From Linyphia triangularis (lineage: Eukaryota; Arthropoda; Arachnida; Araneae; Linyphiidae), in NCBI GenBank assembly GCA_963978545.1, contig OZ021721.1, forward strand, positions 96,779,418-96,843,417: DNA of 64,000 nt, in the 5' to 3' direction. The notes below the pieces were generated by a model that worked only from the letters and a program-made list of their open reading frames with translations, did no database searches and was not told where the DNA came from. Position numbers and translations under genes: made by a program. Positions 46,717 through 58,065 of this stretch are shown here, in pieces. Within the stretch, counting starts at the first letter, position 1; each line of letters starts with the position of its first letter.

Positions 46717-47439
46717 GGGTACTTGATAGTCACCGACAAAATTCAAAAGCTGTATTTCATTCAATTTCAATGTCCCATGAATTATTTATTTCTGAATGAA
46801 TTTACAAACTGTTTTCCCTCAAAGTGTTGTTTGATATTTATAAACATAGTAATTGTGCATAAATTATAAAAAATAATTAGCACTTTGAGTTTACAGGCCT
46901 TTTTTGAAATTATCTCAAAATAGTGAGTTTCAACACTGTGGTACGCTTTCTAAACAAAACAGCTCATAAACATTTTTAAAAATATTACTAATGTTAGGTT
47001 AACAATTAGATTAATGGTGATAACCTATTTTTTAGACAATATTGTTTTAATGTTTATGAAAAAAAATTATAAGTTTTGTATGAACTAGATGGAAAAAAAA
47101 ATTCATAAAATTTTCCTTAAAAAAATATACACACAATTTAAAATAAAATTTTAGGTCATCAATATAGAATTCACTTTTATATAACATTCTAATCAAAAAT
47201 TAGACTGAAATATTGAATATTTTTTTTTAAAAGTGTACCTAAGTGTTGAAAATATCTGTTTTGAGGTAATCTCAAAAAATTCTTATAAACTAAAAATGTT
47301 AATTTTTGCCTTATTATTGCAAATATCAAACTACAATTTCTGTGATAAAGTTTGTAAATACGAGGAGAAATTATTTACAGGACATTGAAGTTAGATGTAA
47401 ATTCAGCCTTTAGCTTGTGTCGGTGACTGTCAAGTCCCC
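46717..47439. mobile_element. TTAA-flanked long-TIR MITE (723 bp)
   Basis: TTAA lies at 46713-46716 and 47440-47443. Ends are GGGTACTTGATAGTCACCGA and the complement of GGGGACTTGACAGTCACCGA. The arms are about 230 bp with interior matches (TTCAATGTCC, TTTACAAAC, GTTTGATATTT). piggyBac-type targeting is inferred from TTAA; no transposase is present. Confidence 0.88.
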
Positions 47440-47459
47440 TTAACTTCAATGTTAATGTT

Positions 47460-47770
47460 CAATGTTCAATCCCCTTTAACTGTCAAGTTTGTAATGTACA
47501 AATCATCGGAGGGCTATTTAACTCCTTTATCATCATCTAATCGAGCTAAAAATTGGCAGATAGACTCGTAATCGATGACAATGCATTCTGTCAAGTTTGG
47601 GGACTGTCACTGAAAGGCCACTTTTACACAAGTTTTTATTGCGTTTCGGAGTACTTTTTAAACCACTTGCCATCATAATATTAAGTTGAAACCTTACAGA
47701 TAGACGCTTTGTTGATGACAATGCATTCTTGTTAAAACTTCCTGTCAAGTTTTGGGGGTGAAAAAACAGT
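47460..47770 (-). repeat. Dispersed repeat Rep-D, inverted partial copies
   Basis: On the minus strand it reads GTGGCCTTTCAGTGACAG, CCAAACTTGACAGAATGC, ATTGTCATCGATTACGAGTC and CCTCCGATGATTTG, which follows Rep-D. A second partial unit lies at 47690-47770. Confidence 0.7.
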
Positions 47771-48385
47771 TGGTCAATGGAACGGAATAGATGGTTTTCT
47801 TTGTAGGGGTCAAACACAGAGATGCGAAGGAATTTTACGTAATTTTCTATAGTTTTTACACATGACCAATAATCTATACTACGATAAATAAATACGAAAT
47901 ACATTAGCGACTATTATACCAGCTTAACACTCAGCGAAAAAAAGAAAAAAAAAAACGTAATTCTTGGGAATGGGGAATTTCATGAGCATTTTCAAAAGAT
48001 TGAAACACATTTCTTTTCCGTAGGTTTCAAAGAATATTTGAAAAACTGTAAAAAACCAGTAAAGGCTACTGAAAATCTGTAAAAACTGCGAAAAACTATG
48101 AGTGAGAACATCGAACAATTTTCAATTACACTATAATACTGAAGTGGATTTATATCATTTACCGTTTTTAAATTTTCATCATTCATTTAACAAAAATGGC
48201 CAGTTTGGTGATATTTGTTGCGATAACTCTTGTATTAGGTCGTTTTTTTTTTTTGTTTTTTTTTCTAAAACCTTCTAGAAAATAATTATTTTGGCGATAT
48301 ACTTTTCGATAATTCTTATATTATTCTTTCTTGTAAGTGAAACTGAAGAGAGAAGGAAAAGCGATCGTTGATGAGGTGTGCTCAA

Positions 48386-48937
48386 TAGAGGTCGGAAATA
48401 TCGATCAAAATAAATATCGATACTATATCGTTGCATAGAAAAAAATATCGATAAAATATGGATATATCGATAAATATATTTTTTATTTTTATTATTTGAT
48501 TTTCAATTTTGCCAGAAACGAAGATTTTCGGGGCAAATTTCTACTTTTCATGAATTCATGCCAAAATTGTTTTAATAAATAAATTATAAAAATTGTTTTA
48601 ATAAATAAATCATCAAAATTGTTTTAATAAATAAATCATAAAAATTGTTTTAATAAATAAATCATAAAAATTGTTTTAATAAATAAATTATAAAAATTGT
48701 TTTAATAAATAAATTATAAAAATTATTTTAATAAATAAATTATAAAAATTATTTTAATAAATAAATTATATTATCAATCAGAATAAATAAAATACATTTG
48801 GATGTCAAACGATCATCAAAAAACTAAAATGTTTGAAATATCGATATATCGGTGACTTGTATCGATATTTTTATTATCGATATATATAAAAAAATATCGA
48901 TAAAAATACCGTCGTATCGATATATCGCCGACCTCTA
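48386..48937. mobile_element. hAT-type MITE rich in TATCGATA palindromes, copy 2 (552 bp)
   Basis: TAGAGGTCGG...CCGACCTCTA with a perfect 8-bp TSD GTGCTCAA (48378-48385 and 48938-48945). The interior TTTTCGGGGCAAATTTCTAC matches the complement of copy 1. Rep-C copy 3 carries the empty site (TGCTCAAGG in complement, about 53837). The interior has expanded by a 26-bp tandem repeat. Confidence 0.95.
48555..48778. repeat. 26-bp tandem repeat inside the hAT MITE (about 8 units)
   Basis: TTGTTTTAATAAATAAATCA followed by TAAAAA recurs eight times with very few changes. Copy 1 of the MITE does not have it, so it arose after the copies separated. Confidence 0.95.
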
Positions 48938-49329
48938 GTGCTCAAGGAAAGAGAACTGTGTGTTAAAGGCATTTGTTTTTCAACTTTTTACGCCATTAAA
49001 GCATTTTTACGGGAATTTCGGAGGTGGGGATGTTTAGAACACCTTAAGAGGCATTACCACAGCAATTTTGGACAAAATCATTAGAGCCGTTTTTTAGCAA
49101 TTACTGAAAAACATGATTTTTTCAATGGCAGCTACCTTATGCGCATGCGCTGTTTTGCAAGAAAACTTTAATGGTAGGTCCCTGTGCCATCACCAACCCG
49201 CACACCAAATTTGAACATCGTAGGTCAATTTCTTCGGGAATTATGCTGACCACAGACACACGCTCAAAGACAGACATTTTCTCTAGATCATATTTTTGAA
49301 ATCAGGATATTCCAAAACGTGGAGAAATG

Positions 49330-50380
49330 CAAAAAGATCGATTTTTTTTTGGACAGAATACTATACATACATATGGGTAATTGAAATTAATAAGTAAAAA
49401 GAAAAACCACGAAAAATCCGTTGAAAAGTTCGCATCTCTACAAACACTATAAAAACTCGACTTGAACTCAAAATCGTTTAAATATGTTGCAACTGTACAT
49501 TAAATTTGTAATGCGTTGAAAGAACTTGTATTATAAACTTTGTTTTGTTGGATTAATTTTTTATTACATTTCATTTTAATTATTTTTAGCAAATATTATT
49601 TGAAATAATGATTTGTTATTGAAATAATATTAACTATACTTTATTGCATATATAAAGAGTGACCGATACGTGAAGATGTGACGATCAGAACGAAGATTCA
49701 TATTAGATTACGTTTTTTTTTAATACCTTTAAAAAAAAATTTCTCCTTTTTTTGAAAACTCAGAAAACGGCCACATTCATTCTGCCAAGCTGTAAAATCT
49801 GCTGAGAGTAAATAGTTTTAAACGGTCGACTTTTTTTTTTTTATGCCGTTGCTTATCTTAATAGCTGATTAGGAAAAGCTCTGCCTGAATAGGTCATGTT
49901 TTGAACGAAAAGTTGCAGTCTCTGTTTGTGATGCTTCACCATGCTGGATTCGAATTGAGATTCAGTAGCTCTGGTTATGAGTTAGAGCGCATATCACATC
50001 GAAGCAACATTTAAAGAGGTATTGCAATTATTTAGAGCTCTTTATGAATTTGATAGCATAATCACTTCTGCTTTTTTTTTTTTTTTTTTTTTTTTTACTT
50101 TATACAAGTGTTCTTTCTTCTGAATAAGTTGTACAAACATCATAAAATGAAGAAAAGTTACAATAAATAAATAAATACAAAGATAATGAAATATTATTCT
50201 GCGAATTCCACTTAACTAAGGAAAAAAAGGAAATTAATTCATCTCTGGAAAGACTGTTTAAAATGCAGAAATCATTGAAATTATTACATTAGTCTAAGTT
50301 TTCTGAAACGGTACGGAGCGCTTTATTCTAAAAAAACTTTAATGTTGAAGAGAGATAAAATCAAAACTCACTTAAATCAA
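49330..50380. other. No recognised gene
   Basis: AT-rich, with a long T run at 50071-50096. No supported open frame. Confidence 0.4.
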
Positions 50381-50384
50381 TATA

Positions 50385-50931
50385 CACTATCTACCAATAA
50401 GTAAATGGACACCTGTGATAAAAGCAATAAACACAATTTATTCAAATTCAATATGTGGTTGAGCCTCCACCTGAGGCAATTGCAGTATTAACACTCCGGG
50501 GCATGCTTTCCACAAGTGTTTGGATGATGGACAGTAGTATTTTCTTCCACTTGGCTTGGAGTGGACATGTGCGTTCTTTCACCGATTTTGGACGGTTGCT
50601 GCACCCCTTAATTCGGCGATCCTACTCGTCCCAGAGGTGCTCCATAGGATTCACGTCTGGACTCTGAGCAGGCCAGTCCAGTCGGTTCTGCCCGCTGTCA
50701 TCATACTAATCCATGGTGGACCTCGCAACATGACAAGTGGCGTTGTCATATTGGAAGTAACAATGATCCAACCCGTAAAATTGCCACAGCGTAGGAAGCA
50801 CATAGTTATCTAGATTAGTGGAGTAGTAGTCAGCGTTGAGCCTACCATGAATTGGAATCAAGGGTGACGTAGATCAGGACTACAGACATCCACAATTGCA
50901 TGGGTGTCCAAATACTTATTGGTAGATAGTG
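50385..50931 (-). mobile_element. Tc1-like transposon deletion derivative (547 bp)
   Basis: Ends CACTATCTACCAATAAGTA and its complement, flanked by TA (50383-50384 and 50932-50933). The inside holds the 3' half of a Tc1-type transposase on the minus strand. The N-terminal DNA-binding part and first catalytic Asp are deleted, so it is less than half of a normal 1.3-1.7 kb Tc1-like element. Confidence 0.93.
50448..50870 (-). pseudogene. Tc1-like (DD34E) transposase, C-terminal fragment
   Basis: Translation on the minus strand gives GRLNADYYSTNLDNYVLPTL, then FQYDNATCHVARS with the second catalytic Asp, then DWPAQSPDVNPMEHLWDE with the catalytic Glu. Counting through the reading gives 34 residues between Asp and Glu, which is the DD34E signature of Tc1. 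The frame is interrupted by a stop about 14 residues after the Asp and another right after LWDE. The fragment ends naturally with a TGA at 50450-50448. The family is clear; the protein cannot be active. Confidence 0.94.
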
Positions 50932-50939
50932 TATTTAAA

Positions 50940-51590
50940 TTCTCTTATTATGCGTTGCGAAGCGCTAAATCTGAGAACTCATGTCCAGTTGAAAGCCTAC
51001 GGACTGTTCCCTTTTTGCATTTAACGATTCATATGCAGAGTTTGGCTCACAGCATATACTCGAAGGATTGTTTAATATTTCAACCTATGCATATCTTATT
51101 GTGCTCATTGGTTAAAACTTTACCGATTTATTTTGGTTAGGTGTATTGGCGATTTTATTGCGTTACAAGAGGGCTATACTGGACTGATACATCGTTTGAT
51201 CAAGGAATATGTAAAGGGAGAAAGTCTTCCAGGAGGTCTTTCAAGGAAAAATGCGTCACATTTTCTTGAATAAAAGAACACCCACATACCAGACAGATTG
51301 ACAGCAGGCAACCGACACAAGACCATTCGCCATATCCATGGTGTCTGTACACTTTTTAAAGGGATACTGTGAGGTTTGCTCCCTCTTGCATGTTAGATGG
51401 ACATTCTGTCTCCAGGGCGTGAGTGGAGCAACAGATCAATTTTTAAACTTTTAAAGCAATTAATCGAATACATTTGTCAGTTCATAAAGTATGGGGAATC
51501 TTTGGGATTTCTTACCATCTAGAGTTGAGAAATTTTTCTCCTGTCATCCTCTCTAAAAAGATATTCGTGCTTTGTATAGTTTCACTACCA
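50940..51590. other. No recognised gene
   Basis: Mixed composition; small frames at 50904 and 51474 show no recognisable features. Confidence 0.4.
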
Positions 51591-51594
51591 ATTT

Positions 51595-51892
51595 CCGGTG
51601 CTGAAAAAGCAAAAAAAGTACAAATTTCAAAAAGCTGTAAAAAAAAAAAAAAAAAAAAAAAGAGCCTTTGGTCAGAATGAAGTAATTTGACTTGTATTTA
51701 TTCGAAGAAAGGGATAATGGTATGTCATAAGAAATGAAAACACTGTCTGGAACAATTTTTTCTTCTTATGCCTTATCGTTTCCACATTCTTCCCGTATAT
51801 TCAGGTGAAAGTTCAGGTTACTCTGACTGGTGATTAATTTTTTACAGCTTTTTGAAAGTTGAATTTTAATTTTTAATTATGGTCACCAAGTA
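51595..51892. mobile_element. Short TIR element related to 30042-30500
   Basis: Left TTTCAAAAAGCTGTAAAA and right TACAGCTTTTTGAAAGTTGA are complementary. Inside are GGTCAGAATGAAGTAATTTG and TATATTCAGGTGAAAGTTCA, as in the other copies. A run of 23 A lies at 51639-51661. Confidence 0.75.
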
Positions 51893-52006
51893 CTTAATTC
51901 TGTGTCCCATGTTGGGGTATTTTGAATAAACTAGCAAAAGGTTATTAACATATATTGGCATATGTAGGTCACAGATTAATAATCTTAAAAAAAATATCGA
52001 TGACAT

Positions 52007-52250
52007 ACGAGGGCATGAGAAGCGCAAAAGGGTCTAAGTGACTTTTCTTAACTTTCGAAAAAAAATACACTTTACAGGTTCTAATTTATATTTAATTCTT
52101 TGAAAACTAGTGATATCTTCATTCCAAAGGTTAGTATTTGAACAACAGATAATTTCCATTCAAATTTAATATAAATTAAAAACTTTAAAGTGTATTTTCT
52201 CAAAAGTTAAGAAAAATCACTTGGACCCCTTTGCTTCTTATGTCCTCATA
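52007..52250. mobile_element. MITE with about 90-bp TIRs, copy 1
   Basis: GAGGGCATGAGAAGC at the left is matched by GAGGACATAAGAAGC in complement at the right. The arms continue with AAGTGACTTTTCTTAACTTT, AATACACTTTA and TATTAAATT-like blocks. Its right edge was the target of SINE-1 copy 10. The second copy is at 57029-57262. Confidence 0.85.
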
Positions 52251-52257
52251 TAATAAG

Positions 52258-52438
52258 TTGGTTGGTTGTTTTCAGATTATCTGGCCCCGTCAGCAACACG
52301 AGGGCTATAATGCGCCAAAAAATTCGTCATTAGACAAGCCAACATGCATTTACAAGCACCCTTGCCTAACACGGGACTCGAACCCGCAACCTCGCGGCCT
52401 AGAAGCTAGCACGCTAACCACTATACCGTTTTGTCGGC
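52258..52438 (-). mobile_element. SINE-1 copy 10
   Basis: Full-length, minus strand. TSD CCTCATATAATAAG / CCTCATGTAATAAG lies at 52244-52257 and 52439-52452. Confidence 0.95.
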
Positions 52439-52619
52439 CCTCATGTAATAAGAGAAAGTTCTATAGAAATGTGCTTTTTTTATACAGAAAAATACAAGAG
52501 CAGACTTGGTAGTATTTGATTGAAATCTCCTCTACAAAAATGTTGTGGTTACGGCTCAGGTTCAAATGATTTTAACTTTTACGCGTTTCTTTACGATATA
52601 CATCTTTTCAAAGAAAACA

Positions 52620-53160
52620 ATTTGATTCATAAAACAACACTGTAGTGCTCAGGCTATCTCCTGAATCCTTTGTTGCCTCGTCCGAGAGTTTACTGACCCC
52701 TTACCATCCTGAATGGCCCTCCGCCTTCGAATCGCCAACAAATCCTTCCGTAGGGCTTCATCCAGGAATCCTCCCTCAATCCCTAATGGCAGCAGCCGCA
52801 GCATGTAATGGCAGCCGCAACATCTAATGGCAAATGTGCCTCTCCCTCCTTTTGATCGTCAGCTTATTTGAATTGTTCTCTGTTGTGTGTGACCCCCAAC
52901 TTGCTTTCTACCCTTGAGAACAGTTGTTCATGTGGAAGCGGTCTGGCAAGTGCAGCGCATTGTTGCTTCCCCGCCATCCAGCCACAAGCACAGGTATTGT
53001 GACACCCGCATTTTTTTGTTAAATTTCCGTGGTGAACTTTGCCCGTGTTTTGACGTAAAGCACGCGCTAGGAGGTGATCGATTTATGCTTTTTCTTTCTT
53101 CTTGAGATTCGCCGATTTTTAGGGGAGGTCTCGCTTGGTAGGCAACCCCACTTTTAGGTT
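52620..53160. other. GC-richer unannotated stretch
   Basis: Base composition is less AT-rich than the surroundings. Short frames (52645-52827 and 52914-53105) show no recognised domain. It includes an imperfect repeat of CTAATGGCAGCAGCCGCA and TAATGGCAGCCGCAACAT. It might be part of a gene or of an unidentified element. Confidence 0.3.
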
Positions 53161-53224
53161 AAAGAGGGATAGTCAAGCTGTCCTATCCTATAGACCTAAT
53201 GCTTCAATATTTTGGCCACAGTAT

Positions 53225-53870
53225 TTGCCGATGTACTGCTTTAAAACACATTAACTTTTTACTTTCAATTACCCATCTGTTTACATAGGGTAATTAAAAT
53301 ATAGCATTCGTTTTTTTTTTTAATTTCTCCACGTTTTAGAACATCCTAATTTCCAAAAAGTGGTGCCGACCAAACGGTATAGTGGTTAGCGTGCTGGCTT
53401 CTAGACCGCGAGGTTGCGGGTTCGAGTCCCGTATTAGGCATGGGTGTTTGTAAATGTATGTTGGCTTGTCTAATGACGAATGTTTCGGCGCATTATAGCC
53501 CTCGTGTTGCTGACGGCGCCAGATAATCTGAATACAACCAACCAACCAAAAAGTGGTCTAGTGAAAGTGTATGTGTGTAATTGGTGAGTATTTGGTGTTC
53601 GGGTTGGTGATGACCATGGGATTTACCATTAAGGTTTTCGTCGAAATAGCGCATGAGCATAAGATTGAAATCCCAAAAATCATGAAAAAACGTCTCTAAC
53701 GATTTTGATTAAAATCTCTCTGATAATGCTTCTTAAAGTGTCTTAAACTTCACCACCTCCGAAATTCCCGTAGAAATGCGATAAAAGCATAAAAAGTTGA
53801 AAAACGAGTGCCTTTAACACAGAGTTTCCTGCCCTTGAGCATCACCCATCAACGATTAATTTTTATCTGT
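53225..53870 (-). repeat. Dispersed repeat Rep-C, copy 3 (with SINE-1 copy 11)
   Basis: The complement of 48940-49400: TTAACACAGAG, TCCGAAATTCCCGTAGAAAT, AGCGCATGAGCATAAG and CAATTACCCAT all match. It lacks the hAT MITE found in copy 2. Confidence 0.84.
53365..53545 (+). mobile_element. SINE-1 copy 11
   Basis: Full-length, plus strand, with perfect TSD CCAAAAAGTGGT at 53353-53364 and 53546-53557. Confidence 0.96.
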
Positions 53871-53929
53871 TTCATGCACAAGAATGGACAATGTTAATGT
53901 CTATCGAAATAACATCACTAATTTCAACA

Positions 53930-54720
53930 TTTTTTTTTTTTTTTTTTAGTAAACGTTCTTTTATTACTGGCGTAACAATTCCTGTTTTAAAGCAATTCTT
54001 TGGCAGATATTGTGGCCTATAAAATGACGCATTAAGATCTATGGAACAAAGACAGGTTGGCGATCTTTCAGAGAGAACGTCAGATTGTCCCTTCGCCACA
54101 GACCTAATGCTTAAATTTTTTTGGCCACAATATTTGCCGAAGATTTGTTTTGAAACACATTAACTTTTTAAACCAGGTATGACAACAGTAATAAAATACC
54201 ATTAACAAATTTTGGAAAAGAAATAACTGAGTATATTTTTAAAATAACTTTTTAAAGTTTTAAAAACTAGTAATTAGAAAAGCACTAATTATTTTCACTT
54301 AGTATTTTGCAAACGATCTTTTATTACTGGCGTAACAGTTCCTATTTTAAAGCATTACTTTGGCAGATATTACCACAATATCTACCGAAGTATTGCTCAA
54401 CAACATTAATTTTTTGCAGCTATGACAACAGTAATAAAAGATCATTAAAAAATTTTGAAGGAAAAATAACTGGTGCTTTTTATTATATATATATTTTTTT
54501 TAAAGTTTTTGGAAGCATGCTTATAAAAACTTTTTAAAGTATAATAAACAAAAGAACATCCACTAATTTTCTTTTTAAAATTTGTTAATGATCTTTTATT
54601 ACTGTTGCCATAGCTGGAAAAAAATTAATATTTTATTTAAAGCAATACTTTGGCATATATTGTGACCAAGAGAAATAAAGCATTAGGTCTGTGAGGCTGA
54701 GACAGTCTGACGGCTCTTCT
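53930..54720. repeat. Three diverged direct repeats of about 290 bp
   Basis: ATCTTTTATTACTG.CGTAACA, TTTAAAGCAATTCTTTGGCAG, ATATT.T..CCACAATAT and AACATTAACTTTTT recur near 53945, 54307 and 54590. A related partial unit is at 53180-53260. Flanking TATGACAACAGTAATAAAA occurs at about 54178 and 54420. Confidence 0.75.
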
Positions 54721-54989
54721 AAAAAGTGGAATCTAATGCAATAATTTTCAGAACATATTGCACGGTCTAAATATTGCCACTTCAAAACTTACAACGTTTT
54801 TGCTATATCTATTAGCAGCAATTACAATTATTTTTAATTATCATTCAAAGACAATCAACGTCTGAAAATCGATAAAAAACAGTGTAGCTCAAGATTTGCA
54901 CTTTTTTCAAACTGATGATATCATGATTTTGGACTAAGAAATAATCTCTTAAAAGTAAGAGTTAACAATAGTAAAAATACCGCACTCTA

Positions 54990-55350
54990 TCATCAAATGC
55001 CATAGACTAGCTTCTAAAGTTGTTGTTTTATATCCAGCTTCTAAATTTGTTGTCTTCCCATCCAATGCTATGGATTAGCTTCTAAAATTGTTGTCTTCCC
55101 ATCCAATGCCATGGATTGGTTTCTAAAATTGTTGTCTTCCCATCCAATGCCATGGATTGGTTTCTAAAATTGTTGTCTTCCCATTCAATGCCATTGATTG
55201 GTTTCTAAAATTGTTGTCTTCCCATCCAATGCCATGGATTAGCTTCTAAAATTGCTGTCTTCCCATCCAATGCCATGGATTAGCTTCTAAAATTGTTGTT
55301 TTTTCATTCAATGTCATGGATTACCTTCTAAAATTATTGTTTTATCCATA
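54990..55350. repeat. 41-bp minisatellite (about 8 units)
   Basis: The unit contains CAATGCCATGGATTAGCTTC and TAAAATTGTTGTCTTCCCAT. Two central variants (TTAGCTTC and TTGGTTTC) exist, and edge units are degraded. Confidence 0.95.
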
Positions 55351-55354
55351 CAAT

Positions 55355-56245
55355 TCAAATTTTCAAACGTTTAAAGCAATATTATGGTAGTTAATATTTT
55401 CTGAAGAATTTCGCATTTGATATATTGCGTCAATCACTCTTAAGTTGAAAAATAAAGTGCAGTAAATTAGAAATTTAAGTATTTAAAATTAGAAAGTGTA
55501 TATTATTTCATACTCCTTATAAAAGTTAAAAATACTGCAAGTATAACAGACATATTTACAATTTTTTTTTTTTAAGTGTGTTTATTTTTATGTATCTCAC
55601 CTGTTTGTATCATGTTTTATAGTAATAATAGGTAGAAGTGATGGGTATAATTAAGTATTCAGTATTAATTTAAAAGTTTATATTATTTTCCCTTACAAAC
55701 CTGTTTTTTAATAATAAAGTACCTCTCTCCAGTTCTGCAGTCATCATCATCAAAAAGTCAAAACAGTCTCAGCCCAAATGGAGACATACTTTTAAAATGA
55801 CATAATGTACTTTTATTTGTTTTTATTGGTGAATGGAGAATTTCAGAAAAAGAAGCTATCCTATGTTACTTTCTGTTTTTGATGTTTCGAACTTGTGCCT
55901 CAAAGTGAGCATGAAAAGAGACAACCTTATACCGTTTTGATTAGGATAAACGCAGAAACGGATCGAGGTACTTTCGGTTTTATAACAAAAAAGAATTAAA
56001 AATGAACTTTATTGTTAAATTTATAAGAAACATTTAAAGGTAGGACTTGAAACCTTTATTAATATCAAAAATGAAGTAAACATGTGAGATATATTGAAAT
56101 ATGTACACTTTAAACAAATAATCAAAAATAGTGTAACATAGGACAGCTCTTTTTTTCCAAACTATTCTCCAAAAAAAAAAAAAAAAAATCCAAGAAGTAA
56201 ACTTCCCTAAAGCTACCTCTCATACGTACCATGATTATACTTTTT
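55355..56245. other. No recognised gene; AT-rich
   Basis: Contains an A run at 56172-56188. No supported coding frame. Confidence 0.4.
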
Positions 56246-56253
56246 ATCTTTAA

Positions 56254-56971
56254 GGTGTATGTATACCCTAGAATTTTATTATTTTAATTCCGAGTTAAAA
56301 AATCCAATCATTTTTTACATTAGATAGAAAGTATATGATTAAAATCATTTCATAAAAAAAATTCGAATTTCGGTAATTGTTAATTTGTTAATTAAACTTT
56401 AATTAGATAATTATTACCTTTTTCAAACAATGATTTATCAAATTCTAATTTACTTAGAAACGCAATTCTACTTGGAAACGATTCGAAATATTATTCTTAA
56501 TGTTTTGAAGCTCAATTAAGTCTCTCATATAGAATAGATTTTTTTTTACAATTTATTTTGTGTGAAAACATGAAAAAAATCAATATTTTCTAGAAATTCT
56601 AAGTTTTAAAAATCCCTAAAAAATAAATTTTTCAACCAATATTATATTATTGAGTTTCATAACATCTAGCATATTATGTAGATTACTATGATATAAAAAA
56701 ATTATAATTGAACATTTTGTTGTTGAATTATCATTGTTTGAATGAAGCGTGAGACAATCAAAAGACAGTTCGTCAGAAAACAGGTTTAAAGTTTTAAAAA
56801 CGTGGTATCTATAAGGGTAAGTATCCACCTACAATTGATTGTAACATGAAAACTATTAAGGATATTTTCAAAAGTTTATTGAAAGCTAAAGTATAAGAGA
56901 ATATTATGATATAATAATAAAAAAATGAATATTCTTATCGATTTTCGTCAGTTGTAGGGTATACGTACACC
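56254..56971. mobile_element. TTAA-flanked long-TIR MITE (718 bp)
   Basis: TTAA lies at 56250-56253 and 56972-56975. Ends are GGTGTATGTATACCCTA and the complement of GGTGTACGTATACCCTA. The interior partly matches 26440-26990 of family F copy 3 (TATCATTCTTAATGTT-like block). Similar size and target to 46717-47439, but the end sequences differ. Confidence 0.86.
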
Positions 56972-57028
56972 TTAAAAAATATGGTAGCTAGGATAATAAT
57001 TTAATGTTTATAAAACGCTTTCTTAAAT

Positions 57029-57262
57029 AAGGGACTGAGAAGCAAAGGGGTCTAATGACTTTTCTTAACTTTTGAGAAAATACACTTTAAAGTTTCTTAT
57101 TTATATTAAATTCTATGAAAACTAGTGATATCTTCATCCCAGAGGTTAGTATTTGAACAACAAATAATTTTCATACACATTTAATATAAATAAGAAACTT
57201 TAAAGTGTATTTTCTCAAAAGTTAAAAAAAGTCACTTGGACCCTTTGTTTCTCTGGCCCACA
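57029..57262. mobile_element. MITE with about 90-bp TIRs, copy 2
   Basis: Matches 52007-52250 throughout (AAACTAGTGATATCTTCAT, GAGGTTAGTATTTGAACAAC). Arms GAGAAGCAAAGGGGTCTAA and the complement of GAGAAACAAAGGGTCCAAG. Confidence 0.85.
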
Positions 57263-57302
57263 AATGTCCCTTTTATTCACCGGTGTTTCCATTATTTTGA
57301 TA

Positions 57303-57475
57303 GCCGACCAAATGGTGTAGTGGTTAGCGAGCTAGCTTCTAGACCGCGAGGTTGCGGGTTCGTGTCCCGTGTAAGGCATGGGTGTTTGTAAATGTATGTT
57401 GGCTTGTCAAATAACGAATGTTTCGGCGCATTATTGCCCTCGTGTTGCTGATGGCGCCAGATAATCAGAAAACAA
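57303..57475 (+). mobile_element. SINE-1 copy 12 (variant group)
   Basis: Full-length, plus strand. TSD CCATTATTTTGATA / CCATTGTTTTGATA lies at 57289-57302 and 57476-57489. B box GGTTCGTGTCC has one change. Carries the GTGTAAGGC and GTCAAAT variants. Confidence 0.94.
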
Positions 57476-57489
57476 CCATTGTTTTGATA

Positions 57490-58026
57490 ACAATCTGTAT
57501 AGTTAGAGATACTATCACCACTCTTATTTTGTTAAATATTTTGCAAACACCCTGATTATGACACTAGTAATGATACTTGCACTGATCTGTATACTGTACA
57601 TTGTGACTATTTCTAAAAAAATGCTGCTTTTCAAATCAAAGCAATACATTCAGTTAAGGGAAGTCAGATTTTAATTAAAAACCGATTAATAGAATCAAGA
57701 GTCAAGAAATTAATTTTTATTTAGCACACATATGCTTTTAAATTGCGAGAAATCATTTTGTGTTCCTAGGACTGCATTAAACCTTAAATTGATTAGAAAA
57801 GGATTCATAATCGCGATTATTTGTATTTTTATCAAATATAGGTAAAGTTATTTTTTAGTGTTTTAATTAAAGCACATTTAATGAAAGAGATTTACTTTTA
57901 ATAGTGGTTATCCCCGTTAAACTTAATTTTGTACAAATATTTACTTCTTAGTTAGATTTTCTATAAATATCACGCTATACTCATACATAGCTATTCTCCA
58001 CTGAAGCAGTCATGCGTGAAATTGAA

Positions 58027-58065
<39 letters not shown>

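Larger units (their letters stand above)
48110..49320 (+). repeat. Dispersed repeat Rep-C, copy 2 (with hAT MITE)
   Basis: 48110-48385 and 48938-49320 match 20930-21480 and, in complement, 53225-53870. It provides the site without SINE-1 that matches the SINE-1 copy 11 insertion (about 49285-49315). Confidence 0.82.
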
